Shown: one piece after another, positions 1 through 7,506 of the stretch
Layout: each line of letters starts with the position of its first letter
How positions within the stretch are numbered: the first letter of the stretch is position 1
Assembly (NCBI GenBank): GCA_023450745.1
Contig: JAEXGR010000026.1
Span: 1-64,000 of the forward strand
DNA length: 64,000 bases
Reading direction: 5' to 3'
Source: Synergistota bacterium
GTDB lineage: Bacteria; Synergistota; Synergistia; Synergistales; Synergistaceae
Translations under genes and position numbers: made by a program
Notes under the pieces: generated by a model
What the model saw: the letters and a program-made list of their open reading frames with translations, nothing else
The model's database searches: none
What the model was told of the DNA's origin: nothing

Positions 1-180
1 GCCGGGTCGGAGGGAGTTTTGACCTTGGCTTTTCACTTCTTTAAGTTATGAAAACCTTAAGGTCAACGTCAAAACTCCCTCAGTCTCGGCTTCGCCGATC
101 CAGCTCCCTCAGCGAGGGAGCCCAAAATCTTTGCCAAACCCCAGTTTATCTTCCTCCATATCGAAGGGAAAACCAGCGCT
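1..180. repeat. Dispersed hairpin-rich repeat, copy 1 (cut by window edge)
   Basis: The first ~130 bases carry the modules of a repeat seen again near 20.6, 23.0, 26.3, 32.9 and 33.2 kb. They start with GCCGGGTCGGAGGGAGT, continue through a linker around GACCTTGG and AAAACCTTAAGG, and end with a UUCG-type hairpin (TCGGCTTCGCCGA) followed by a second hairpin (GCTCCCTC...GAGGGAGC). A tail with CAGTTTATC and ATCGAAGG resembles the right end of the copy at 26.5 kb. No coding potential is visible. The left boundary lies outside the window. Confidence 0.75.
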
Positions 181-444
181 TGCGGCCTTGCCGCGGCAGC
201 GGGGAAGTTGGCGCGAAGAAGCGCCGTCGGTTGAATATGCCGGCCGAGTGCCGGAGCCGCATATTTTTACGAAACGGTAACTTTAACGTATAATTATCGC
301 AGTCGCCGCATACAAGATAAAAACCACGCCGCTTTCTCGCGGCGGCGCAGGCGAAGGATATATAAAGGCGGCGAACCGCGCCGCGTTCGACAAGCACACG
401 CCCCGCGGCACGGCCGGCGGGAGTCTTTGCGGGAAAGGAGCCGG
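181..444. other. Intergenic leader region before the Hpt gene
   Basis: No convincing gene is present; short open frames here have no recognisable protein signature or ribosome site. The stretch holds a probable promoter at 266-294 and a GC-rich leader up to the Shine-Dalgarno sequence GGAAAGGAG at 432-440. Confidence 0.5.
266..294 (+). promoter_or_regulatory. Putative sigma-70 promoter for the Hpt gene
   Basis: TTTACG at 266-271 and a perfect TATAAT at 289-294 are separated by 17 bases. This would give a leader of about 145 nt before the Hpt start. It is inferred from sequence match only. Confidence 0.45.
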
Positions 445-804
445 ATGATGAAAAAATTGTATGGTGAGCTCAGAAAATGGGGCTGCGACGTCGACGGAGC
501 TTTGGAACGGGTGGTCGGCGACGAAGAGCTATATCGGGACTGCCTTCAGAGCATCGCCCACGACGAGACTTTTTTTGCGCTGGGCGACGCTTTGCGCGCC
601 GGCGACGTCGACAGGGCCTTCGACCACGCCCATACCTTGAAGGGAGTGCTCGCCAACCTTGGCCTGACGCCCCTCTATGACATTGTCGTGCGCGTCGTGG
701 AACCGCTTCGCGCGAAGCGCGTCGACGGCGTGATGGAGGAGTACGATAAGCTGCTCGCGGCCCGCGAGCGGCTGGAAGCGATAATAAAAAGCTATGTCAA
801 CTAA
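445..804 (+). CDS. Stand-alone Hpt-domain phosphotransfer protein
   Basis: This is a small (~119 residues) single-domain histidine phosphotransfer protein. The signature HTLKG, with the phosphoacceptor His near residue 57-58, is followed by the GLxxL pattern of the four-helix Hpt bundle; there is no other domain and no membrane segment. Such proteins pass phosphate between the receiver domain of a hybrid kinase and a final response regulator. The two hybrid kinases at 4.7-10.7 kb contain receivers but no Hpt domain, so this protein is a reasonable shuttle partner (inference). ATG codons at 445 and 448 follow GGAAAGGAG at 432-440; an upstream TTG at 427 would precede the ribosome site and is rejected. 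The last codons and stop overlap the left half of the biotin operator, so the gene abuts the bio operon but is probably transcribed separately. Confidence 0.85.
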   Translation: MMKKLYGELRKWGCDVDGALERVVGDEELYRDCLQSIAHDETFFALGDALRAGDVDRAFDHAHTLKGVLANLGLTPLYDIVVRVVEPLRAKRVDGVMEEYDKLLAARERLEAIIKSYVN

Positions 805-825
805 ATAAAATATATAGGTTGACAT
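794..825 (+). promoter_or_regulatory. BirA-type biotin operator
   Basis: ATGTCAACT (794-802) and GGTTGACAT (817-825) are separated by exactly 14 bases. They sit within a perfect 11-bp inverted repeat, GCTATGTCAAC (791-801) and GTTGACATAGC (818-828). The known bacterial BirA site is TTGTAAACC-N14/15-GGTTTACAA; the half sites here match at 6 and 7 of 9 positions with the right spacing. It lies directly upstream of bioY-bioB-bioD-bioA and its right half contains the TTGACA of the candidate promoter, so biotin-loaded BirA would block transcription. The left half overlaps the Hpt stop codon. No birA gene is in the window. Confidence 0.8.
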
Positions 826-848
826 AGCTTTAAGAGATATGCTAAATT
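819..848 (+). promoter_or_regulatory. Putative promoter of the bio operon
   Basis: TTGACA at 819-824 (perfect -35) is followed after 18 bases by TAAATT at 843-848 as a weak -10. The -35 hexamer is part of the right operator half-site, which fits repression by BirA. Confidence 0.5.
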
Positions 849-885
849 CTTCCGGAAGAAAACTTTCTTGCGGGAGGATTTTGTG

Positions 886-1452
886 ATGTCAAAGAGCAGT
901 CTTGATACCCGGCAGATGGTGTTGTGCGCCCTTTTTACCGCGCTTATCGCGGTAGGGGCGCGGATTAAGGTGCCTCTGCCGGTCGTTCCGTTTACGCTTC
1001 AATTTCTCTTCACCACGCTTGCGGGCCTCCTTCTCGGCGGCCGGCTCGGCGCGCTCTCCGTCGCCGTCTATCTGATCCTCGGCATCGCGGGCGCTCCCGT
1101 CTTCACCGAAGGCGGCGGCCCGGCTTACGTTTTGAAGCCCTCGTTCGGTTATCTGATCGGATTTATGATGGGGGCCTGGCTCACGGGAAAGATCGCTTCC
1201 TCCGCGTACCCGCTCGGCTTTCGGAGGGCTTTGGCCGCTTCAGCCTCCGGGCTTGCCGCCGTCTATCTCTGCGGCATGACTTACTGTTGGCTGATCTCAA
1301 ATTTCGTCCTTGCGCAGCCGCTGTCCTTTGAGACGCTCTTTATCTGCTGTTTCCTGCTCGCCGTGCCTGGCGACGTCCTGCTGTGTTTTGCCGGCGCGCT
1401 GCTCGCGGCGCGCCTCTCGGAGAGGAGCCCGCTGCGTTATGCGCGTTCTTGA
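886..1452 (+). CDS. bioY: BioY biotin transporter S-component
   Basis: BioY is the substrate-capture membrane subunit of biotin ECF transporters. The ~188-residue product has the family pattern: an N-terminal LCALFTALIAVGARIKVPLP segment, a GLLLGGRLGALSVAVYLILG helix pair, the GGPAYVLKPSFGYLIGF motif, and about six hydrophobic helices. The ATG at 886 lies 8 nt after GGGAGG (872-877); a GTG at 883 is an alternative and the TTG at 868 precedes the ribosome site. No bioM/bioN energising genes follow, so it either acts alone or uses a shared ECF module coded elsewhere. It is the first gene of a bio operon under a BirA-like operator, and its 3' end overlaps bioB by 14 nt, indicating translational coupling. 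Confidence 0.93.
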   Translation: MSKSSLDTRQMVLCALFTALIAVGARIKVPLPVVPFTLQFLFTTLAGLLLGGRLGALSVAVYLILGIAGAPVFTEGGGPAYVLKPSFGYLIGFMMGAWLTGKIASSAYPLGFRRALAASASGLAAVYLCGMTYCWLISNFVLAQPLSFETLFICCFLLAVPGDVLLCFAGALLAARLSERSPLRYARS

Positions 1453-2407
1453 GGCTCTTAAACGGGACGTTCTAAGCGGACGCCTGATATCTGCGGCGGA
1501 GGCTCTGGCTCTGTGCCGCGCGCCGTTTGAGGCGTTATGCGCCGCCGCGGCGGAGATTCGCGAAAGGCGCTGCGGCGGAGGGTTCGACCTTTGCGCGATT
1601 GTGAACGCCAAGAGCGGCCGCTGTTCGGAGGACTGTAAATTTTGCGCCCAGTCAGCCTGCTACCGGACGGCGATTGGAGAATATCCGCTGCTTTCGCCGG
1701 AAGCGGTCGCGGCGGCGGCCCGCGCGGCGGAGTCCGGCGGCGCGCTGCGCTTTTCGATCGTCACCTCGGGCGGCGCGCTATCGGACGGCGAATTGGCATC
1801 GGTCTGCCGTTCTGTCGCGCTGATCAGGAGGGAGACCGGGCTTTCTCCCTGCGTCTCTCTCGGCCTGCTTAACGAGGAGCAGTTCGCGGCGCTGAAAGAG
1901 GCGGGCGCAGCGCGCGCGCATAACAATCTGGAAAGCTCCGAGCGGTTTTTTCCCCGAATTTGCACTACCCACAGTTGGCGCGAGAAGACCGCCGCGATCG
2001 CGGCGGCGCGGCGCGCGGGGCTTTCCGTATGCAGCGGGGGCATAATCGGCCTTGGCGAGACGATGGGCGACCGTATCGAGATGGCCATCGCGCTGCGCGC
2101 CCTGGAGATAAAATCCGTACCGCTGAATATCTTCAATCCGATCGCCGGCACGCCTTTGGAAAAAAACAGGCCGCTCTCTTACGAAGAGATCGTGCGCACC
2201 GTCGCGATATTCCGTTTTATCCTGCCGGATTCTTCGCTGCGCCTCGCGGGCGGGCGCGGGCTGCTTGCCGACAGGGGGCTCGCCTGTTTCAAGTCCGGGG
2301 CGAATGCCGCGATCACGGGCGATATGCTTACCACCGCCGGGATTTCGCCGCAAAACGACCGTGAGATGATCTCCCGGCTTGGCTTTGAGGTGAAAAGAGA
2401 TGGCTAA
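1439..2407 (+). CDS. bioB: Biotin synthase (radical SAM)
   Basis: BioB inserts sulfur into dethiobiotin to give biotin, using S-adenosylmethionine radicals and an auxiliary [2Fe-2S] cluster. The radical-SAM cluster motif CSEDCKFC is clear at about residues 61-68, followed by the family motifs NNLESS, FPRICTTHSW, GGIIGLGE and NIFNPIAGTPLE. The product has ~322 residues, slightly short compared with the usual ~345 because its N- and C-terminal tails are short. The ATG at 1439 overlaps the end of bioY by 14 nt and follows AGAGGAG at 1421-1427; an upstream in-frame ATG at 1310 lies deep inside bioY and is rejected. The gene ends 8 nt inside bioD, so translation is probably coupled. Confidence 0.95.
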   Translation: MRVLEALKRDVLSGRLISAAEALALCRAPFEALCAAAAEIRERRCGGGFDLCAIVNAKSGRCSEDCKFCAQSACYRTAIGEYPLLSPEAVAAAARAAESGGALRFSIVTSGGALSDGELASVCRSVALIRRETGLSPCVSLGLLNEEQFAALKEAGAARAHNNLESSERFFPRICTTHSWREKTAAIAAARRAGLSVCSGGIIGLGETMGDRIEMAIALRALEIKSVPLNIFNPIAGTPLEKNRPLSYEEIVRTVAIFRFILPDSSLRLAGGRGLLADRGLACFKSGANAAITGDMLTTAGISPQNDREMISRLGFEVKRDG

Positions 2408-3092
2408 GGGGCTTTTTATCACGGGTACGGGGACCGACGTCGGGAAGACCTATGTCACGGCGCTGATCGTGAAAAAGCTTCGCGAGGCGGGGTTGAACGC
2501 CGGCTATTACAAAGCCGCCCTCAGCGGCGCGGAGCGCCGGGAAGGCAGGCTGGTTCCCGGCGACGCGGAGTTCGTCTACCGGACGGCGGGGCTTGCCGGC
2601 GACCCCGCGGAGGCGGTCTCTTACATTTACGAACGCCCATATTCGCCGCACTTGGCCGCGAAGCTGGCTGGCGGCCGTTTCCGCATGGAGGCCGTCCGGG
2701 AAGATTTCAAACGACTGAGTGAAAGGTACGACCTCCTGGCTGTCGAGGGCAGCGGCGGCATCGTCTGCCCGATATCCTGCGGAGAGGGGCCGCGCGTCAT
2801 GCTTGCGGATATTGTGACGGAGCTTGGCCTTCCCGCCGTCGTCGTCTCCGACTCGGGGCTGGGAGCGATAAACGCCGCCGTCCTCACCGTCAGCTACCTG
2901 CGCGCGCGGGGGATAGAGCCCCGCGCGGTAATCATGAATAACTGGGCGGCCGGCGGCGTGATCGAGGAGGATAACCGGAAAATGATCGAGGCGCTTGCCG
3001 AAGTCCCCGTCGCCGCCCTTGTCGCGCGCGGCGCGGAGGATATCGGAGTCGGGGCGTCGGCGCTGCTGAAATTATACGGAGAGGAAGATTGA
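2400..3092 (+). CDS. bioD: Dethiobiotin synthetase
   Basis: BioD closes the ureido ring of biotin from 7,8-diaminopelargonate, CO2 and ATP. The 230-residue protein starts with the P-loop FITGTGTDVGKT (residues ~6-17), then KAALSG in place of the usual KPVxTG, and carries the VEGSGGIVCP substrate-loop motif near residue 115. Length is typical. It overlaps bioB by 8 nt and is followed by bioA after one base. The order bioY-B-D-A without bioF, bioC or bioW is notable: this operon encodes only the last three steps. Confidence 0.94.
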   Translation: MAKGLFITGTGTDVGKTYVTALIVKKLREAGLNAGYYKAALSGAERREGRLVPGDAEFVYRTAGLAGDPAEAVSYIYERPYSPHLAAKLAGGRFRMEAVREDFKRLSERYDLLAVEGSGGIVCPISCGEGPRVMLADIVTELGLPAVVVSDSGLGAINAAVLTVSYLRARGIEPRAVIMNNWAAGGVIEEDNRKMIEALAEVPVAALVARGAEDIGVGASALLKLYGEED

Positions 3093-3093
3093 G

Positions 3094-4440
3094 ATGAACG
3101 ACCTTGCGGCGCGGGACCTGAAACACATCTGGCACCCCTGCTCTCAGATGAAGGATTATGAGGAGCTTCCGCCGATAGCGATCAAGGAGGGGCGCGGCGT
3201 CTATCTGTACGGGTATGACGGGAGGGAATATCTCGACGTCGTCAGCTCATGGTGGTGCAACCTCTTAGGACACTGCCACCCCGTGATAAACGCGGCGGTG
3301 AAGGAGCAGATAGACCGTCTGGAACACGTCATCTTCGCGAATTTCACGCACGAGCCGGCGGTGCGGCTTTGCGAGGAGCTCGTCAGGGTCGTGCCGCGCG
3401 GGCTTACGAAGTTCAACTTTTCGGACAATGGGTCGGCCTCCGTGGAGTGCGCGCTTAAAATGAGTTTTCAATACCAGCGCCAAAGCGGCCATCCGGAGAA
3501 AAAGCGCTTCCTCTGCCTTTCGGGGGGATACCACGGCGAGACGATCGGGGCGCTGTCCGTCGGCGCGATGGACCTTTACGCCAAGATATACAAGCCGCTG
3601 CTCATGGACACGGTGCGTGTCGAAGCCCCGGACTGCTACCGCTGCAAATACGAAAAGGAGCGCGGAAGCTGCGGCTGCGAGTGCTTTGCCGACGCGGAGG
3701 AAAAGTTTGACCGCTTCGCGCGCGAGTGCTGCGCGATCATCGTGGAGCCGCTGCTTCAGGGCAGCGCCGGCATGAGGATATATCCGCCGTTATACCTGCA
3801 GAAGCTGCGCGCGCTCTGCCGCCGCCATGGCGTGCTTCTCATCGCCGACGAGATCGCCACCGGTTTCGGGCGCACGGGGAAGATGTTCGCCTTTGACCAC
3901 GCGGGCGTGAGTCCGGATATCATGTGTATCTCCAAGGGGCTGACCGGCGGTTATCTGCCGATGGCGATCACCGTCGCCACGGACGAGATATACGACGCCT
4001 TTTACGACGATTACGGCAAAGGCCGCGCCTTTATGCACAGTCACACCTACAGCGGCAACCCGCTCGGCTGCGCCGCGGCGCTCGCCGTACAGCGCGTGCT
4101 GCGGGAGGACAATATCCTGGCGCGGGCCGCGGCGCGGGCGGAGGAGCTCGGCGCCGCGCTGCGCCGGAGCCTGTCGGGTCACCCGAACGTGGGAGAGATA
4201 CGCCGTATCGGCCTCATCAGCGCGATCGAGCTTGTGCGCGACAGGAACGCCAAAGAACCCTTTCCCGCGCGTGAGCGCACGGGATACCAGATATATAAGG
4301 AGGCCCTCGAACTGGGGCTTCTGCTGCGCCCGTTGGGGGACGTGATCTACTTTAACCCGCCGCTGACGATCAGCGCGGCGGAGGCGGAAAAGGCGGTGGA
4401 CCTTTGCCGGAAGGCAGTGACGCGGATATTGGGCGACTGA
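3094..4440 (+). CDS. bioA: Adenosylmethionine-8-amino-7-oxononanoate aminotransferase
   Basis: BioA is a fold-type I PLP enzyme that transfers an amino group from S-adenosylmethionine to 8-amino-7-oxononanoate (KAPA). The 448-residue protein opens with the BioA-typical DLKHIWHPCSQMKDYE, has SSWWCNLLGHCHP, GGYHGETIGALSVG, the PLP-binding DEIATGFGRTG and the Schiff-base lysine in CISKGLTGGYLPM. A Cys-rich insert (YRCKYEKERGSCGCECF, residues ~180-196) is seen in some anaerobic homologues and could bind metal (inference). The ATG lies one base after the bioD stop, with GGAGAGGAAG as ribosome site. It is the last gene of the operon; ~240 nt without a gene follow. Confidence 0.95.
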   Translation: MNDLAARDLKHIWHPCSQMKDYEELPPIAIKEGRGVYLYGYDGREYLDVVSSWWCNLLGHCHPVINAAVKEQIDRLEHVIFANFTHEPAVRLCEELVRVVPRGLTKFNFSDNGSASVECALKMSFQYQRQSGHPEKKRFLCLSGGYHGETIGALSVGAMDLYAKIYKPLLMDTVRVEAPDCYRCKYEKERGSCGCECFADAEEKFDRFARECCAIIVEPLLQGSAGMRIYPPLYLQKLRALCRRHGVLLIADEIATGFGRTGKMFAFDHAGVSPDIMCISKGLTGGYLPMAITVATDEIYDAFYDDYGKGRAFMHSHTYSGNPLGCAAALAVQRVLREDNILARAAARAEELGAALRRSLSGHPNVGEIRRIGLISAIELVRDRNAKEPFPARERTGYQIYKEALELGLLLRPLGDVIYFNPPLTISAAEAEKAVDLCRKAVTRILGD

Positions 4441-4684
4441 GCCCTTTTACTTCCGCAAAAGGCGACCGGACGCCCGGCGGCAGGATCGTTAATTTGGGTG
4501 AGGGGGCAAGATGATACGGGGCCGCCGCCGCTGGACTTTCATGCGTCTGCGCCGAAGGGAGCTTACTTTTTTATATTTATCTTATCCCCAGATGTTATAA
4601 TTAACAGGCAGGAGCGGGAATGCCGAACGGGAGTAAACAAAGTATCGGCCTTTCGATAGATCCCCAAGCAGGGAGTTGACCTTT

Positions 4685-7504
4685 GTGCCTGAAATGTTCG
4701 GCCTGCCGCCAAAGAAGCGGTGCGGCGCGCCATTTTTGCGGATAGTTGTCGTTTTGTGCGTTCTATTGCCGGCCGTCATGTTCTCTTTCGGCCCCCGCCG
4801 GGGATATGCCGCGGCCCCGGAGCCGTACGGGAGGGGATGTACGGTGCGCGTGGGCAGCTTTACGCACGAAGAAGCCGATGGGCCTGGGGGGCGCGGCGGC
4901 TACATTTACGAATATCTTCTGGCGATCGCGCAGTTTACCGGCTGGAAGTATGAATTTATCGACGGAACGCTTGCGGAGACGCAAAAGAGGCTTGAACGCG
5001 GCGAGGCCGACCTTGTCGGCTACCTGCGCAAAGACCCGGAGCGGGAGAGGCGGCTGGCCTTCAGCACGCTCTCTTCCGGGAGCAACGTTCAGTGCCTCGC
5101 AGTGAAAAGCGGCGACGGACGTTTTTCCTACGAAGATTTCCGGTCGTTCAACGGCGCGCGCGCCGCGCTCGTCGCCGGCAACCCGAATAATGAAAAATAC
5201 CTCGCTTACTGCCGGGACAATGGCTTTGCCACGAAAAACATCATGTATCCGACCTACCGGCGGGCCCGCGACGCGGTGGCGGCGGGCGAGGCGGACATTC
5301 TCTTTTCCGACAACTTCCGCATCAACGGCGGCTTTCAGATCGTCGCGAGATTCGCCCCGGAAAACTTCTATTTTGCGGTAAACAAAAACAATCAGGCGCT
5401 CCTGAAAAAACTGAACGACGCCTTGAGCGAGCTTAACTCCCTCTATCCGGGCTTCAGCTCGGACCTCTACGATAAATATTACGGCGCGGAACGCGAGACG
5501 CCCGTCGTCTTTACGAGGGAGGAGCGCGAATATATTAAAAGTTCCCCGGAGGTTATCGTCCTCTACGACGACGTCTGGCCGCCGATGGAATATTACGACG
5601 CCCAAAAGAAAAAATTTTCCGGCATCGTGCCGGATATCATCGTGCTGATATCGGAAAAGTCCGGCCTGAAATTCACCGCGGAGGGGCGCGGCGCGGCGGC
5701 GGACGACCGGGCGGAGATGATGAAGACGAGAAAAAACATCGTCAGCTCCATGACCTATGATTATGTCTGGGCCGCGAAGAACGGGGCGCATGTCACGCCG
5801 CCGTTTGCCCAGGCCTCGGTCGTCTGCGTAAAAAAGAACCGTTCTTCGTCCGTTGACAGCGTGGCGGTGCTTAACCGCAGCTATATCTCCTCCAACGCGC
5901 GCAGGTTCGCGCCCGGCGTTAAGCGCGTCGTCTGCCAGTCCATGCCGGACTGCATCGAAGCCGTCAAGGACGGCGAGGCCGGCTGCGCCTTTATAAACGC
6001 TTACGAGGCCGGTTACTACTCGTCCTTTGCCAAATACCGCGGCCTCTACTATTCGGGAGTCGCGGGAGTCACCCAGAGGCTCTCTTTCGGGGTGTCCGCC
6101 GCGTCGGACCCGCCGCTTTTCTCCATAATATCGAAGACCCTGGATAGCCTCCCCGCGAGCGCCGTCCGCGAGATAGTGCGTAAAAACACCGAAGAATTTT
6201 ACCAGCCCAGATGGAGCGACGTCGTCTATACCAATCCGGCGGAGGCGGCCGCGATGGCCCTGTTTCTGGCGGCGGTCCTTTTGTCGCTCGCCCTGCTCTG
6301 CCGCATGTACAAGATAAAAAAAGAGCAGGGAGAGGCGCTGGCAAGGGCGAACGAGGCGAAGAGCAAGTTCCTCGCCTCCGTGAGCCATGAGATACGCACG
6401 CCGCTGACCACGATCATCGGCATCAACGACGAGATCGCCGAGCTTGCCGGTTCCGGGGAGATAAAGGCCGCGAGCGAGAAGATAGAAAAGGCCTCCCGGC
6501 ACCTTCTTTCCCTGATCAACGACGTGCTGGACATGAGCAAGATTAACGAGGGCAAGACGGAACTGCGCTGTGAGACCTTCGACCTGGCGGAGACGGTCCG
6601 CGCCATCGGGCTGATCTACGCCGACGCGGCCTTAAGGCAGGGGCTGACTTTTCGCCTGATTCCCTTTGAGGAAAGTCTCTTCGTCAGCGCCGACGAGCTG
6701 CGCATAAAGCAGATACTGATCAATCTCATCTCAAACGCCATAAAGTACAACCGCCCCGGCGGCGTGGTGACGCTTCGCGCGGAGCTGCTTGCCGCGGACG
6801 AAACGGCGGCCCAGGTAAAGTTCTCGGTAGAGGATACCGGCATCGGCATCCGTAAGGAGAACCTCGGCGCGATATTCGCCGAGTTTGAGATGGAGGGGCG
6901 CGGCCGCAAGGCGATTCGGGGAACGGGACTGGGGCTCGCGATCGCCTCGAAGATCGCCGCGCTGATGGGCAGCCGGATAAATGTCGAAAGCGAGCTCGAC
7001 AAGGGCAGCCGGTTCTGGTTCGTCCTCCGCCTGCGGCGGGCGCCGGCGGCGACCCGCGCGTCTGAGGACGGCATCCCCGACGAGCGCGCTTTTAAAGGCA
7101 AAAAAGTGATCGTTGCCGAGGACCACCCGATCAACGCGGCGATCGTCCGCAGAATGCTGGAGAAAGACGGCGTCGAATGCCTGATGGCGGGCAACGGCAA
7201 AATAGGCGCGGATATTTTTGCGGAATCAAAGCCGGGAGAGATCGCGGCCGTGCTCATGGATATACAGATGCCCGTGATGGACGGGTACGAAGCGGCGCGC
7301 GCGATCAGAGGCATGAGGCGCGCCGACGCGGGAACCGTCCCGATAATCGCGCTGACGGCCAACGCCTTCGACGAGGACGTGAAAAAGGCGCGCGAGGCGG
7401 GCATGAACGCCCATGTAGTGAAGCCGATAGACGTATCCATGCTTCGTAAGACGCTTTATGAGTTTTTCAGGAGCGACGCACCATTACCACGGGAAGGGGG
7501 ATGA
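4685..7504 (+). CDS. BvgS-like hybrid histidine kinase with two periplasmic binding domains
   Basis: This membrane sensor of ~939 residues has a signal/TM segment (residues ~17-40), two tandem SBP_bac_3 (Venus-flytrap) sensor domains (~45-255 and ~270-500), a TM helix near 515-535, a HisKA domain with the phospho-His in SHEIRTPLT, a HATPase domain with DTGIGI and GTGLGLAIA, and a C-terminal receiver with the acceptor Asp in VLMDIQMPVMDG. The architecture equals BvgS/EvgS but lacks a PAS and an Hpt domain. A GTG at 4685 lies 9 nt after GGGAG (4671-4675) and is preferred over TTG 4676 and ATG 4694. The stop overlaps the next kinase region by a TGA/ATGA arrangement, so both are one operon. The ligand is probably an amino acid or similar small molecule (family knowledge). 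Confidence 0.92.
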   Translation: MPEMFGLPPKKRCGAPFLRIVVVLCVLLPAVMFSFGPRRGYAAAPEPYGRGCTVRVGSFTHEEADGPGGRGGYIYEYLLAIAQFTGWKYEFIDGTLAETQKRLERGEADLVGYLRKDPERERRLAFSTLSSGSNVQCLAVKSGDGRFSYEDFRSFNGARAALVAGNPNNEKYLAYCRDNGFATKNIMYPTYRRARDAVAAGEADILFSDNFRINGGFQIVARFAPENFYFAVNKNNQALLKKLNDALSELNSLYPGFSSDLYDKYYGAERETPVVFTREEREYIKSSPEVIVLYDDVWPPMEYYDAQKKKFSGIVPDIIVLISEKSGLKFTAEGRGAAADDRAEMMKTRKNIVSSMTYDYVWAAKNGAHVTPPFAQASVVCVKKNRSSSVDSVAVLNRSYISSNARRFAPGVKRVVCQSMPDCIEAVKDGEAGCAFINAYEAGYYSSFAKYRGLYYSGVAGVTQRLSFGVSAASDPPLFSIISKTLDSLPASAVREIVRKNTEEFYQPRWSDVVYTNPAEAAAMALFLAAVLLSLALLCRMYKIKKEQGEALARANEAKSKFLASVSHEIRTPLTTIIGINDEIAELAGSGEIKAASEKIEKASRHLLSLINDVLDMSKINEGKTELRCETFDLAETVRAIGLIYADAALRQGLTFRLIPFEESLFVSADELRIKQILINLISNAIKYNRPGGVVTLRAELLAADETAAQVKFSVEDTGIGIRKENLGAIFAEFEMEGRGRKAIRGTGLGLAIASKIAALMGSRINVESELDKGSRFWFVLRLRRAPAATRASEDGIPDERAFKGKKVIVAEDHPINAAIVRRMLEKDGVECLMAGNGKIGADIFAESKPGEIAAVLMDIQMPVMDGYEAARAIRGMRRADAGTVPIIALTANAFDEDVKKAREAGMNAHVVKPIDVSMLRKTLYEFFRSDAPLPREGG

Positions 7505-7506
7505 CA

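Noticed and set aside
1310..1438. Upstream extension of bioB to an ATG at 1310
   Set aside because: It lies within bioY, has no ribosome site and adds a tail not found in BioB.
4441..4684. Terminator or riboswitch before the BvgS-like kinase
   Set aside because: No stable stem with T run and no conserved aptamer pattern could be found.
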